A stretch of DNA of 64,000 nucleotides from Serratia nematodiphila DZ0503SBS1 (GTDB lineage: Bacteria > Pseudomonadota > Gammaproteobacteria > Enterobacterales > Enterobacteriaceae), in NCBI RefSeq assembly GCF_000738675.1, contig NZ_JPUX01000001.1, forward strand, positions 4,278,001 through 4,342,000. Reading direction: 5' to 3'. Positions 1-10,300 of the stretch are shown one piece after another. A program made the position numbers and the translations under genes. Within the stretch, counting starts at the first letter, position 1; each line of letters begins with the position of its first letter. Under the pieces are notes generated by a model, which had not been told where the DNA came from, did no database searches, and was given only the letters and a program-made list of their open reading frames with translations.

Positions 1-977
1 ATACCCTGGCGCAGGCGATCCACCGCTTCTTCCATGAAAATGGCTATTTCTGGGTATCTACCCCGCTGATCACCGCCTCCGACACCGAAGGCGCCGGCGA
101 GATGTTCCGCGTGTCCACGCTGGATCTGGAAAACCTGCCGCGCACCGACAAGGGCGTCGTCGATTTCAGCCAGGACTTCTTCGGTAAGGAAGCCTTCCTC
201 ACCGTTTCCGGCCAGCTGAACGGCGAAACCTACGCCTGTGCGCTGTCCAAGGTATACACCTTCGGCCCAACTTTCCGCGCTGAAAACTCCAACACCAGCC
301 GCCATCTGGCTGAATTCTGGATGATCGAGCCGGAAGTGGCCTTCGCGACGCTGGACGATGTCGCCGGCCTGGCCGAAAGCATGCTGAAGTATGTGTTCCA
401 GGCGGTGCTGGATGAACGTGCAGACGATCTGAAATTCTTCGCCGAGCGCGTGGATAAAGACGCTATCGCGCGTCTGGAGCGCTTCGTCTCTTCCGATTTC
501 GCCCAGGTAGACTACACCGACGCCATTGAGATCCTGCTGGCCTCTGGCCAAACCTTCGAAAACCCGGTCTCTTGGGGTATCGATCTCTCTTCCGAACATG
601 AGCGTTATCTGGCGGAGAAACACTTCCAGGCGCCGGTAGTGGTGAAAAACTACCCGAAAGACATCAAAGCGTTCTATATGCGCATGAACGAAGACGGCAA
701 AACCGTCGCGGCCATGGACGTGCTGGCGCCGGGCATCGGTGAAATCATCGGGGGCTCTCAGCGTGAAGAACGTCTCGACGTGCTCGATCAGCGTCTGGAA
801 GAGATGGGCCTGAATAAGGAAGACTACTGGTGGTATCGCGATCTGCGTCGTTACGGCACCGTGCCGCACTCCGGTTTCGGCCTGGGCTTTGAACGTTTAA
901 TCGCCTATGTCACCGGCGTGCAAAACGTGCGCGATGTGATCCCGTTCCCACGCACCCCACGTAACGCAAGCTTCTAA
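1..977 (+). CDS. asnS: Asparaginyl-tRNA synthetase, 3' part (5' end outside window)
   Basis: Cytoplasmic class IIb enzyme that charges tRNA-Asn with asparagine using ATP. The reading frame is open from the first bases of the window to the TAA at 975-977, giving about 324 residues, the catalytic domain. The N-terminal OB-fold anticodon-binding domain (roughly 140 residues in the 466-residue E. coli protein) lies upstream of the window. Visible class II features include [11 protein letters not shown] with the motif 2 arginine, and near the C-terminus GFGLGFERL, motif 3. The product ends [10 protein letters not shown], exactly like E. coli AsnS. A rho-independent terminator follows at once, and ompF lies downstream as in E. 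coli. The identification is certain; only the gene start is missing. Confidence 0.97.
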   Translation, partial: TLAQAIHRFFHENGYFWVSTPLITASDTEGAGEMFRVSTLDLENLPRTDKGVVDFSQDFFGKEAFLTVSGQLNGETYACALSKVYTFGPTFRAENSNTSRHLAEFWMIEPEVAFATLDDVAGLAESMLKYVFQAVLDERADDLKFFAERVDKDAIARLERFVSSDFAQVDYTDAIEILLASGQTFENPVSWGIDLSSEHERYLAEKHFQAPVVVKNYPKDIKAFYMRMNEDGKTVAAMDVLAPGIGEIIGGSQREERLDVLDQRLEEMGLNKEDYWWYRDLRRYGTVPHSGFGLGFERLIAYVTGVQNVRDVIPFPRTPRNASF

Positions 978-1018
978 TTTATACGATCACACGTTTTTTA
1001 AACGATTTCGTTACAAAA

Positions 1019-1052
1019 CAAAGGCCAGCCTCGCTGGCCTTTCGCATTTTTT
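1019..1052 (+). terminator. Rho-independent terminator after asnS
   Basis: Perfect stem AAGGCCAGC / GCTGGCCTT with a three-base loop, followed by TTCGCATTTTTT, 44 bases after the asnS stop codon. Confidence 0.85.
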
Positions 1053-1083
1053 AATATTGACGCACGTCACAAAGTTCCCGAAA

Positions 1084-1186
1084 AATTACATTTGGTTACA
1101 CATACTTTCCTTTTGCAACCTCATTGCGACATTGGTATCATTTTCGTCCTAGATTAACCCGCCTGTGAATGGAACACTGCGTTCAG
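1084..1186 (+). promoter_or_regulatory. ompF promoter with OmpR-binding boxes
   Basis: The stretch at 1086-1120 (ATTACATTTGGTTACACATA, then CTTTCCTTTTGCAACC) closely resembles the F1-F3 OmpR sites of the E. coli ompF promoter, which start TTTACTTTTGGTTACATATT. The AATGGAACACT stretch around 1168-1178 corresponds to the E. coli -10 region, so transcription should start near 1184-1186. OmpR-phosphate control by osmolarity is known for the family; the assignment here rests on sequence resemblance. Confidence 0.75.
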
Positions 1187-1300
1187 ACACAGGACGACAC
1201 CAATCTATCAACAATAGTTCCCAAGGAATTATTGGCGGCAGTGGCAAAGGTGTCCGAATAACACCAATGAGGGTAATAATGATGAAGCGCAACATTCTTG
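1184..1300 (+). promoter_or_regulatory. ompF 5' leader with MicF target
   Basis: A leader of about 95 nt matches that of E. coli ompF in blocks (GACACCAA, AATAGTTCC, ATTATTGGCGGCAGTGGCA, AGGTGTC). It ends in GAGGGTAATAATGATGAAG around the start codon, the region that the antisense RNA MicF pairs with in E. coli; TAATGATGA is complementary to the MicF segment TCATCATTA. micF itself is not in this window. Confidence 0.6.
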
Positions 1301-2406
1301 CAGTGGTTATCCCGGCTCTGTTGGCTGCTGGTGCAGCAAACGCAGCTGAAATCTACAACAAAGACGGCAACAAGCTGGATCTGTACGGCAAAGTTGACGG
1401 TCTGCACTACTTCTCCGACGACAAAGGTAATGACGGCGATCAGACCTATGTTCGTTTCGGCTTCAAAGGTGAAACTCAGATTACTGACCAACTGACCGGT
1501 TACGGCCAGTGGGAATACAACGTCCAGGCTAACCACTCCGAATCTCAGGGCACCGAAGGCACCAAAACCCGTCTGGGCTTCGCGGGTCTGAAATTCGCTG
1601 ACTACGGCTCCTTCGACTACGGCCGTAACTACGGCGTACTGTACGACGTGGAAGGCTGGACCGATATGCTGCCAGAGTTCGGTGGCGATACTTACACCTA
1701 CACCGACAACTTCATGACCGGCCGTACCAACGGCGTTGCGACCTATCGTAACAACAACTTCTTCGGTCTGGTTGACGGTCTGAACTTCGCCGTTCAGTAC
1801 CAGGGCAAAAACCAGAACGACGGCCGTAACGTCAAGAAACAAAACGGCGACGGCTGGGGCATCTCCTCTACTTATGACATCGGCGAAGGCGTAAGCTTCG
1901 GCGCTGCATACGCATCCTCTAACCGTACCGACGACCAAAAACTGCGTTCCAACGAGCGTGGCGACAAGGCTGACGCATGGACCGTGGGTGCGAAATACGA
2001 CGCCAACAACGTTTACCTGGCGGCGATGTACGCAGAAACCCGTAACATGACTCCGTTCGGCGGCGGTAACTTCGGTGCAGGCTGTGCAGCTACCGATGAC
2101 AAGTGCGGCGGCTTCGCGAGCAAAACTCAGAACTTCGAAGTGACTGCTCAGTACCAGTTCGACTTCGGTCTGCGTCCAGAAGTGTCTTACCTGCAATCTA
2201 AAGGTAAAAACCTGAACGTCCCAGGCGTGGGTTCTGACCAGGATCTGGTTAAATATGTTTCTGTTGGTACCACCTATTACTTCAACAAGAACATGTCCAC
2301 CTACGTTGATTACAAAATCAACCTGCTGGATGACAACGAGTTCACCAAAGCAACCGGCACCGCTACCGACGATATCGTAGCTGTTGGTCTGGTATACCAG
2401 TTCTAA
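1279..2406 (+). CDS. ompF: Outer-membrane general porin OmpF
   Basis: Trimeric 16-strand beta-barrel porin for passive diffusion of small hydrophilic solutes and a main entry route for beta-lactams. The 375-residue precursor starts [10 protein letters not shown] as in E. coli OmpF; GAGGG at 1269-1273 is the ribosome-binding site. The signal peptide is residues 1-22, cut after AANA before [10 protein letters not shown]. The constriction-loop segment ([18 protein letters not shown]) and the terminal YQF sorting signature are present. An in-frame extension back to 1165 falls in the conserved leader and is not coding. Odd point: Cys269 and Cys276 flank CAATDDKC in a surface loop, whereas porins of this family normally lack cysteine. 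Regulation by OmpR and MicF is expected from the upstream sequence. Confidence 0.95.
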   Translation: MMKRNILAVVIPALLAAGAANAAEIYNKDGNKLDLYGKVDGLHYFSDDKGNDGDQTYVRFGFKGETQITDQLTGYGQWEYNVQANHSESQGTEGTKTRLGFAGLKFADYGSFDYGRNYGVLYDVEGWTDMLPEFGGDTYTYTDNFMTGRTNGVATYRNNNFFGLVDGLNFAVQYQGKNQNDGRNVKKQNGDGWGISSTYDIGEGVSFGAAYASSNRTDDQKLRSNERGDKADAWTVGAKYDANNVYLAAMYAETRNMTPFGGGNFGAGCAATDDKCGGFASKTQNFEVTAQYQFDFGLRPEVSYLQSKGKNLNVPGVGSDQDLVKYVSVGTTYYFNKNMSTYVDYKINLLDDNEFTKATGTATDDIVAVGLVYQF

Positions 2407-2445
2407 GTTGTCTCGCTTAACGGCGGTTCACCGTCGGCTAAGTTA

Positions 2446-2474
2446 AAAAAACAGGGCTTCGGCCCTGTTTTTAT
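2446..2474 (+). terminator. Rho-independent terminator after ompF
   Basis: Stem AACAGGGC / GCCCTGTT around a TTCG loop, flanked by AAAAAA and TTTTTATTT. Confidence 0.88.
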
Positions 2475-2579
2475 TTGTGTCTGCCGGTAACGTTTTATCC
2501 TGCAGATTTCCCCTTATCCCTCATTTTTTCTGTCGAATCCTTCCCGTTCACAAGATCGCGGTGTTTTTATCGCAAACGG

Positions 2580-2608
2580 TTGGCAAAGCCGATAACTGGC
2601 GCTACCCT
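2580..2608 (+). promoter_or_regulatory. Possible aspC promoter
   Basis: TTGGCA at 2580-2585 and TACCCT at 2603-2608 are separated by 17 bases and lie 43 bases upstream of the aspC start. A fair sigma-70 match without experimental support. Confidence 0.4.
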
Positions 2609-2651
2609 GATGCTTCTGTCTGCTTAACTCCGAGATTTGGAAGCACCTGAC

Positions 2652-3842
2652 ATGTTTGAAAAAATCACCGCCGCACCCGCCGACCCGATCCTGGGCCTGA
2701 CCGACATTTTCCGCGCCGACGCCCGCCCGAATAAAATCAATTTAGGCATTGGCGTTTATAAAGATGAAACCGGCAAAACCCCGGTGCTGACCAGCGTAAA
2801 AAAAGCTGAACAGTATCTGCTGGAAAACGAGACCACCAAAAACTATCTCGGCATTGAAGGCATCCCGGCGTTTGCCAGCTGCACGCAAGAGCTGCTGTTC
2901 GGTAAAGAGAGCCCGATCGTCACCGATCGTCGCGCGCGCACCGCACAGACGCCAGGCGGCACCGGCGGCCTGCGCGTGGCGGCAGACTTTATCGCCAACC
3001 AGACCAGCGCCAAGCGCATCTGGATCAGCAACCCAAGCTGGCCGAACCACAAGAACGTCTTTAGCGCCGTTGGTCTGGAAGTGCTGGAGTACGCCTACTA
3101 CGACGCTGCCAACCACGCGCTGGATTTTGACGGCCTGCTGAACAGCCTGAAACAGGCTCAGGCCGGTGATGTCGTGCTGTTCCACGGCTGCTGCCATAAC
3201 CCGACCGGTATCGATCCAACGGCGGAACAGTGGGCACAGCTGGCTGAGCTTTCCGCCGCCAATGGCTGGTTGCCGCTGTTCGACTTCGCCTACCAGGGCT
3301 TCGCCAACGGTCTGGAAGAGGATGCGCAGGGTCTGCGTATTTTCGCCGCCAAACATCAAGAGCTGATCGTCGCCAGCTCCTACTCGAAAAACTTCGGCCT
3401 GTACAATGAGCGCGTCGGCGCTTGCACCATTGTAGCTGCCGATGCCGAAACCGCCGATCGCGCCTTCAGCCAGGTGAAGGCGGCCATTCGTGCCAACTAC
3501 TCTAACCCGCCGTCGCACGGCGCGGCCGTTGTCGCCACCATTCTGGGCAACGACGCCCTGCGCGCGATGTGGGAGCAGGAGCTGACCGACATGCGCCAGC
3601 GCATTCACCGCATGCGTCAGCTGTTCGTGAACACCCTGCAGGAGAAAGGCGCACAACAGGACTTCAGCTTTATCATCCAGCAGAACGGCATGTTCTCATT
3701 CAGCGGCCTGACCAAAGAACAGGTGCTGCGTCTGCGTGAAGAGTTCGGCGTATACGCCGTAAACTCGGGCCGGGTGAACGTGGCCGGCATGACGCCGGAC
3801 AACATGGCACCGCTGTGTGAAGCCATCGTCGCCGTGCTCTAA
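2652..3842 (+). CDS. aspC: Aspartate aminotransferase
   Basis: Cytoplasmic PLP enzyme that interconverts aspartate plus 2-oxoglutarate with oxaloacetate plus glutamate; also acts on aromatic amino acids. The product has 396 residues and aligns without gaps with E. coli AspC as I recall it. The PLP lysine is Lys246 in [15 protein letters not shown] (codon 3387-3389). Other family marks are the SNPSWPNHK segment, [10 protein letters not shown], and the substrate-binding arginine in SGRVNVAGM near the end. The start at 2652 follows GGAAG at 2639-2643; five codons further upstream are in frame but not conserved. Single-gene unit between terminators. Confidence 0.96.
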   Translation: MFEKITAAPADPILGLTDIFRADARPNKINLGIGVYKDETGKTPVLTSVKKAEQYLLENETTKNYLGIEGIPAFASCTQELLFGKESPIVTDRRARTAQTPGGTGGLRVAADFIANQTSAKRIWISNPSWPNHKNVFSAVGLEVLEYAYYDAANHALDFDGLLNSLKQAQAGDVVLFHGCCHNPTGIDPTAEQWAQLAELSAANGWLPLFDFAYQGFANGLEEDAQGLRIFAAKHQELIVASSYSKNFGLYNERVGACTIVAADAETADRAFSQVKAAIRANYSNPPSHGAAVVATILGNDALRAMWEQELTDMRQRIHRMRQLFVNTLQEKGAQQDFSFIIQQNGMFSFSGLTKEQVLRLREEFGVYAVNSGRVNVAGMTPDNMAPLCEAIVAVL

Positions 3843-3867
3843 AAGCATCGACGCAGGTCATAAATCA

Positions 3868-3900
3868 TAAAAAAAGGGCGCTCTATGCGCCCTTGATTAT
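3868..3900. terminator. Bidirectional terminator between aspC and ycbL
   Basis: Stem AAGGGCGC / GCGCCCTT with loop TCTAT, A-rich on the left and TGATTATTT on the right. It sits between convergent aspC and ycbL. Confidence 0.75.
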
Positions 3901-3919
3901 TTCGGCCGGGAAATAATCG

Positions 3920-4567
3920 TTACCACACCGCCGGCTCTTCGCGCAGGAACGGATTGGTCTGGCGCTCGTGGCCAAAGGTCGACATCGGGCCGTGGCCGGG
4001 AATAAAGCGCATATCGTCGCCCAATGGCAGCAGCTTGGTGCGAATAGAGGCGATCAGCGCCTGATGATCACCGCGCGGGAAGTCGCTGCGTCCCACGCCG
4101 CCGTTAAACAGCACGTCACCCACCAGCGCCAAACGCGCCTGCTCATTGATAAAGACGATGTGGCCCGGTGTGTGCCCAGGGCAATGCAACACCTTGAGCG
4201 TCATCTCGCCCACCTGCATCTCATCGCCTTCCGACAACCAACGGGTCGGGGTCAGCGGCGCACACTCTTCCAGCCCGAACATCCGGCTCTGCGCCGGCAA
4301 ACCATCCAGCCAAAAAGCGTCCTCTTTATCCGGGCCGTAAATCGGCACCTGATAATGTTCCGCCAGCTCCGCCGCCGCACCGACGTGATCCAAATGGCCG
4401 TGCGTCAGCAAAATCTGCGTGATTGTCACACCCTGTTTCGCCACTTCCGCTTTGATTTTTTCCGCTTCGCCGCCGGGATCGACCAACGCCGCCTGCTGCG
4501 TGTTTTCACACCAGATCAGGCTGCAATTCTGGCTAAAGGCGGTAACGGGAATAAGATGGTATTTCAT
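3920..4567 (-). CDS. ycbL: Metallo-beta-lactamase-fold hydrolase YcbL (type II glyoxalase-like)
   Basis: Small soluble metallohydrolase of 215 residues. The metal-binding motif THGHLDH is at residues 55-61; further ligands are in [13 protein letters not shown] and PGHGP. It is the length of E. coli YcbL and lacks the C-terminal substrate domain of classical GloB. The Salmonella relative has been reported to have glyoxalase II activity (hydrolysis of S-lactoylglutathione), which is the best guess here. The start is MKYHLIP at 4565-4567 with GGAG just upstream; an 11-codon upstream extension is not conserved. It is the last gene of the leftward ldtD-mepK-ycbL series. Confidence 0.9.
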   Translation of the reverse strand: MKYHLIPVTAFSQNCSLIWCENTQQAALVDPGGEAEKIKAEVAKQGVTITQILLTHGHLDHVGAAAELAEHYQVPIYGPDKEDAFWLDGLPAQSRMFGLEECAPLTPTRWLSEGDEMQVGEMTLKVLHCPGHTPGHIVFINEQARLALVGDVLFNGGVGRSDFPRGDHQALIASIRTKLLPLGDDMRFIPGHGPMSTFGHERQTNPFLREEPAVW

Positions 4568-4631
4568 AAGGCTCCAACGACAATAACACCGCCTCCGCAA
4601 GGAGCGGCGTTATTCACTGAGGGCACCGCGA

Positions 4632-5180
4632 TTACCAGCTCCGAACCGGGCCGGTATCGATGTGCACGAAGTTGCTACGTGGGTAATATCCTACACCACC
4701 AGCGCGCATTTTTAACGCCGCTTTACGGATATTACTCAATTGGATACCTTCAATATGGAAATCCATCGCCTGGCCCTTGGTATGGTAGCTGTGCTTGGCC
4801 ACACCACGGCTGTGCGCGCGCAATTCGTTATTGGTATCTACGGAACGGTAACCGGAGATCAGCTGCACCGGCTTGCTGGTACCCAGCAGCCCCTGCAGGC
4901 GATAGAGGTGATCAAACAAGCTGGGATCGATCGATTTAACCTTGTTGGCGCGATAATCGCGGAACAGATGATTTAGCCGAACCAACTCTTCTTTATTGTA
5001 GCCTTTGCCGTCAAAGAACTCGGCTTTAATAGATTCACCGGTATTCAGGTTATTCAGCACTAAAATACGCGGTCGAGCGGTGGAAAGACTGGCAAATGCC
5101 TGCCCTGGAAGCAGCGCTATGCCCATAGCGGCGCCACCTAGCGCCAGCCATTTACGGCGATGATGATCAATTTTGTCCAT
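4632..5180 (-). CDS. mepK: Murein endopeptidase MepK (YcbK)
   Basis: Exported peptidase M15-family (DUF882) enzyme. The E. coli protein cleaves the 3-3 (mDAP-mDAP) cross-links of peptidoglycan. The product has 182 residues. The N-terminus has HRRKWLALGG followed by a hydrophobic stretch and AFA, a twin-arginine (Tat) signal as in E. coli YcbK. Zinc-site motifs are SYHTKGQAMDFH and NFVHIDTGP, and LISGYRS is the conserved family core. The start MDKIDHHRR at 5178-5180 matches the family; in-frame codons upstream do not. It lies directly downstream of ldtD, the enzyme that makes the bonds it cuts. Confidence 0.93.
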   Translation of the reverse strand: MDKIDHHRRKWLALGGAAMGIALLPGQAFASLSTARPRILVLNNLNTGESIKAEFFDGKGYNKEELVRLNHLFRDYRANKVKSIDPSLFDHLYRLQGLLGTSKPVQLISGYRSVDTNNELRAHSRGVAKHSYHTKGQAMDFHIEGIQLSNIRKAALKMRAGGVGYYPRSNFVHIDTGPVRSW

Positions 5181-5289
5181 GACTCTGTTAAACCCGGCAA
5201 GAATGTCAAAATAAATGCACAAAGCAGCGCACTGTCCGAACCATAACCGCCTGCGTATGCTGAGTCAACCCGCGATACGCCTAGGTTTA

Positions 5290-5313
5290 CAGGCCCCCGC
5301 CTACGAGGGCCTG
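5290..5313 (-). other. Hairpin between ldtD and mepK
   Basis: CAGGCCC at 5290-5296 and GGGCCTG at 5307-5313 form a 7-bp stem in the 180-base gap. There is no T-run on either side, so this is more likely an RNA-stability or partial-termination element than a full terminator. Confidence 0.35.
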
Positions 5314-5360
5314 CGGTATAGCCAAACATTCTGACCGTTATTTATTTATAATTACTGCAT

Positions 5361-7169
5361 TTACTGCATTAATTTTTTGGCCTGAGCCAAAATTTGTGCG
5401 CCCGATCTCACCGTATTATCATAATTGTAAATATCTGTACGGAATTGCGGTTGGCCATCATCCGAAACCCAGGCGGTTAGATAATACAGTTTTACGGGAA
5501 TACGCTGGCGAATATTCACATAAGTGGTATTGCCTTCTTTCAGCGTGGAGGAAACGCGGCTATTGTTCCAGCCGGCATCCTGCAGCAGCATATTCGCCAA
5601 ATCGGAAGCCTTGTTCACCCGCACGCAGCCGGAGCTGAGCGCGCGGATGTCTTTCTGGAACAGGCTGTGGTTCGGGGTATCGTGCAGGTAGATGGCATCC
5701 GAGCTCGGCATATTGAACTTGAAACGCCCCAGCGAGTTGGTGGCCCCCGGCGCCTGACGGACGCGATACGGGAAGTTGCGCGCAGAAACCATGCTCCAGT
5801 CGATCATCGCCGGGTTGATCACTTCCGCATCGTTGCTCCAGCCTGACAGCACGGTATAGCCGTGTTTCTGGAAATAGTTACCGTCGCGCATCGCCTTCGG
5901 CACGATATCCTCACGCACCAGCGTAGTCGGCACGTTCCAAGGCGGGTTGACCACCACGTTGTTTAACGCGCTGCTCATCAACGGCGTCTTGCGGCTCGGC
6001 CGCCCGACGATAACGCGGGAGGACAACACTTCGTTGCCGTTCTGATAGTAGGTCAGCGAGTAGTTGGGAATGTTTACCATAATGCCGGTGCCGACATGCC
6101 CCGGCAAGATGCGCAAGCGCTGGATATTCAGCGCCAACAGCGCGGCGCGGGTTTTCGGTGACACGTTGAGCCACTCGCGGGTGCGCACGCCGATCACGCC
6201 GTCCGCCGTCAACCCCTGCCATTTCTGGAAACGCTTGACGCCCTCCACCAGCTCGTTGGTATAGAGGTTGTCGCTCACCACGCTGCCGATCTGCGGCGGC
6301 GTCTGTTCCGCGGTCAACTCCGTCACCGGCGCCGCCGATGGGCTGACCGTCACGCGGCTTTTCTCTTCGTCTACCGTCAGCCCGCCGTCGTCGGGTTCAT
6401 TGCTCTTCGCCGAAACCACCGCCGGTTCCGGCTCCGCTTCCGGCGCCGAGGCGGCCAGCATGCCGGTGCGCGTCAGGATCTCACGCAGCGCCGGGATATC
6501 GTTGCTCATTTGGCCTGGGCGCAGGCTCGGGCCACTGCCCACCTGCGGCCAGGGGCGGTTGTCCGCCAGCATGTCACGCAGCGCCTGATGCATCTTGGCG
6601 TATTGCGGATGCTGCGGCGCAAGCGAATTCACGTAGCTCAGGGTTCGCGCCTGGCGCACCGCCAGCTGCCATTGATTGATCACCGCCGTGGGTGGCAAAC
6701 CAAGCTTGTAAGGAATATTGCTGTACAGCCAGTTGTTGCCGTTGGCGCCGATGGCGGATACAAACTGCAAATAGCCCAGCATCGCATCGGACAACACCGC
6801 ATCGCGGCCCGCTTCACTGAGCGCCGGATCGGTCAACATCTTCACCCACTGGATGAACTGCGGCTGTACGCCGGACATCGCCAGTTCGGCCAGCTGCTGT
6901 TGAAATTGCTGAACGGCCTCGCGATCCTGCCACATCGGCTGCATATGATTCGCCGCATACAGCGGCGCCAGCGTGGAAAGGTAGTGCAGATCCATACCGC
7001 GCGGCAACGCGGCCAGCAGTTCAGAACGACTCTGCGCAACGGACATGCCTGCTGATGCCACCGGTAACGCCGTTACGGTGGCCAAGGCGGAAAACGACGA
7101 CACAAGACTACAGGCGATAGCGCCACTCAGCGCCAAACGTCGTAGAGAGTTTCCCTTTTTAAGCAACAT
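5361..7169 (-). CDS. ldtD: L,D-transpeptidase LdtD (YcbB)
   Basis: Periplasmic, membrane-anchored enzyme that forms mDAP-mDAP (3-3) peptidoglycan cross-links and can bypass penicillin-binding proteins under beta-lactam stress. 602 residues against about 615 in E. coli. An uncleaved signal or anchor spans about residues 9-31; a scaffold domain follows, then a peptidoglycan-binding domain ([22 protein letters not shown]), then the YkuD catalytic domain with HDTPNHSLF and SSGCVRVN, catalytic Cys515 (codon 5625-5627). A low-complexity acidic stretch (EAEPEPAVV onwards) lies around residues 240-290. It heads the leftward unit with mepK and ycbL. Confidence 0.95.
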   Translation of the reverse strand: MLLKKGNSLRRLALSGAIACSLVSSFSALATVTALPVASAGMSVAQSRSELLAALPRGMDLHYLSTLAPLYAANHMQPMWQDREAVQQFQQQLAELAMSGVQPQFIQWVKMLTDPALSEAGRDAVLSDAMLGYLQFVSAIGANGNNWLYSNIPYKLGLPPTAVINQWQLAVRQARTLSYVNSLAPQHPQYAKMHQALRDMLADNRPWPQVGSGPSLRPGQMSNDIPALREILTRTGMLAASAPEAEPEPAVVSAKSNEPDDGGLTVDEEKSRVTVSPSAAPVTELTAEQTPPQIGSVVSDNLYTNELVEGVKRFQKWQGLTADGVIGVRTREWLNVSPKTRAALLALNIQRLRILPGHVGTGIMVNIPNYSLTYYQNGNEVLSSRVIVGRPSRKTPLMSSALNNVVVNPPWNVPTTLVREDIVPKAMRDGNYFQKHGYTVLSGWSNDAEVINPAMIDWSMVSARNFPYRVRQAPGATNSLGRFKFNMPSSDAIYLHDTPNHSLFQKDIRALSSGCVRVNKASDLANMLLQDAGWNNSRVSSTLKEGNTTYVNIRQRIPVKLYYLTAWVSDDGQPQFRTDIYNYDNTVRSGAQILAQAKKLMQ

Positions 7170-7334
7170 CCCTTGCCCCCTGTATGCTCACAAAAAAAAA
7201 CGTCAAAAATTGCATATAGTTTCAGTATACAAACAGAAAGGCCGTTTCGCCCTGAGGACGTCGAATTACTGTTTATGTGATTAAACTAACCGCTTTTCAA
7301 CGGATAAAAAAGCAGGACTATCATCCACGCGCAC

Positions 7335-7366
7335 AAAAAAATAGCCACCCTGCGGCGGCTATTTTC
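7335..7366 (-). terminator. Rho-independent terminator after mukB
   Basis: On the minus strand AAAATAGCC / GGCTATTTT forms the stem and runs into TTTTTTT; it lies 25 bases past the mukB stop. Confidence 0.85.
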
Positions 7367-7390
7367 GGATTTTTAGGGCGTTTTTCTGCG

Positions 7391-10300
7391 TTACGGCGTC
7401 TCAACCGGCGCAGTGCCCAGCGCCGGCGGCTCGCCAGCGAAACCGCGCAGCCCCACCACGTGCACATGCTCGTGGTTCTGGAACACCTTACGCACCAGTT
7501 TATAGGTGGTGCCCTTCTCCGGACTGATGTTTTCCGGCGCCGCGATGATCAGCTGCATCTCCAGACGATCGCACAGTTCGAACAGCGTGGCGATCGACTT
7601 GGCATCCAGACGCGCCGCTTCATCGAGGAACAGCAGGCGACACGGCGAGATATCTTTACCGCGCAGGCGGCGGGACTCTTCTTCCCAGCTCTGCACCACC
7701 ATCACCAGGATTGACATCCCGGTACCGATGGCTTCACCGGTAGACAACGCGCCGCTTTCCGCACGCAGCCAGCCGTCGGAACCACGGTACACCTCAACTT
7801 CCATTTCCAGGTAGTTGCGGTAGTCCAGCAACTCCTCGCCAATGGTCTGCGGCGTGCGCTGCCCCATGTCGATCTGCGGATTCAGGCGCTGATACAGCTT
7901 GGCCAGCGCTTCGGAGAAGGTCAGGCGGTTGCTGTTGAACAGATCCTGATGCTGTTCCTGCTGCTCGGAGAGCACGTCCAGCAGAGTGGCATGCGCTTCG
8001 CGCACGTTGACGTTCAGACGGACGCTCTTCACCTGGCCGAAAGCCACGGCCTGCAACCCCTGGTTCAGCATGCGAATGCGGTTCTGCTCACGCTGAATGG
8101 TTTTTCGAATGATGTTGGCCACGCTTTTCGAACTGATCGCCAGCTTCTGCTCGCGCGCGGTCAGTTCTTCGGTCAGACGGCCCAGCTCAATCTCCATCTG
8201 CTCGATGGCCTCGACCGGATCGTCGGTACGGATGATGTCCTGGCGGATACGCTCGCGCAGGTGTTGGTACACCGCGATATAGAACTGAATCTTACGCTCC
8301 GGCCGCTTCGGATCTTCCGACAGACGCAGCACGTCGCGCAGGTGTTCGTTGTCCGCCACCGCCAGACGCAGCGCGCCGAGCGCCTTATCCGACATCGAGC
8401 GCAGCTCGTCCCCATCCATATACGCCAGCTCGCGGCGATGCAGACGGCGTTCCACGCCGTTGTCTTTCACCAGACGCATCACCGCGCACCAGCCCGCCTT
8501 GGCGGTCACCACCTGCTCGCGCAGCTGATGGTAGTCGCGTTCCAGCTTGCGCAGTTTCTTCTGCAGGCCATCCATTTCGGCTTCGCAGAAGGTCAGCTGT
8601 TTCTCCAGCTGATTGCGGCGAGCGCGGTTGTTGCTCAGCGCCGCATGCAGCTCGTCGCGGCGCTGACGCGCGCGCGCTTCGGCGTTGGCGTCGGCCTGCA
8701 CGCCGATATCCACCAGCTCCTGGCTCAACTCTTTCAGCATGTCGCGCTTGGCGTCATACGAGCTTTTCAGCGAGGCCAGCACCTGGCTGTATTGGGTGAA
8801 CTGGGTTTGATATTGACGCAGCTGCTCACGGGCGCGGGCGCGTTCGGCTTCCGCCTGTTCCAGACGCTGGCGCAGCTTGTCGTTGAGATCGTTGTTGGCA
8901 TTCTGCATGCCGGCGGAGTCGGTATAGCTGAAGTGTGCGCGACGCTGCACCACTTCTGTCAACGCGAACGCCTGCTGTTTGGCCTGACGCTGCACGCTTT
9001 GCGCCTGCGCGTAGTCCTGCTGCAGCTGTTCATGCTGCTGCGGATCGCTCTGCAGCACCGACAGCAGCGGCTCCAGTTTGGTCAGTGACACCCCGTGCTG
9101 TTGAATGTGGCGCGCGGCGTCCTGCGCTTCTTCCAGCTCTTCGCGGATCTCGTCGACGCGATCCTGCAACGTTTCATCGTTCAGCAACGACACCAGCGGC
9201 ATCAGGCGGTTGAGCGCGGAAATGCCCTCTTTGGCCTGATCGTACTGCTGGCGCTGCTGCTGATTCTGCGCTTCGTGATTGTTCAGCGCACGCTCGATCT
9301 CGCCACGACGGGCGTTCAGGCCGCGGATCTCCGCTTCCGGATCGGCGTCGAACGCCACCGCCAGATGGGTGCCGATAAAGCGGCTGAAAGCCTGGTGCGA
9401 GCGCTGAGTTTTCTGCACGTCGAACGACAGCGTGGCATAGCGCTCCGCCAGCGTTTCACGCTCGGCATGCAGCACTTCCAGGCGGTTTTCGCGCGCCGCG
9501 CGGCCGAACAACGGCACTTCCGGGTAGCGGGAATAACGCCACTGGCGATCGGCGATTTTCACCACCACCGCTTTGTCCTGTTCTTCGACGGCGAACACGC
9601 TGTCATCAAACGACTGCGGATCCCCTTCGATCAGGTAAAGGTCTTCCGGGCAATCTTCCAGCCCTTCCAGCATCTCGCGCACCAGCGACAGATCCGGCAC
9701 CACGATGGCGTGGCGCGAAGGGCCGTACAGCGCCGAGAAGTAAGGTGCGTCGTCGATGGTGACGTCATCGTAAATTTCCGACAGCAGCACGCCGCCGAAA
9801 CGTTCGGCCAAAGTGACCAGGCGTTGATCTTCCGCGCCGCCCGGCTGGCTGAGACGTTCGATCTGCGCTTCCACTTCGCGCTTGCGGGCCGCCACTTCGT
9901 CGCGCTCGACGGTGGTTTCACGCTCGCGCTCCAGCAGCTGCTGCATGTATTCGGTCACCTGCTGGCTGTTTTCCAGCGGCTCTCCGCTCTGATCGCTGAG
10001 CTGGCTCAGGGCGTCCTGCGCTGCCAGCCACACCGGGGCGCGCGCCGTCAGCTCACGGATGCGCTGCTGGATCTGCTCCAGCTCCTGGCGCATCTCCATG
10101 CGGCGTTCGCCGGCTTCGCTGACGTTCTGCGACAGCGCTTCCAGGCGCTCTTCCAGCTCCTGCTGCAGCATGTCGAGATCGTCCGGCTGGTACTCCTGAC
10201 CATGGCGTTTGCAAAATTCTTGCAGCAGGCGCTCGGCGTCCTGCTGCGAGCGCAGGCGCTGTTCCAGTTCGCTCAGGCGCAGACGCAGCGGCTGAACGCG

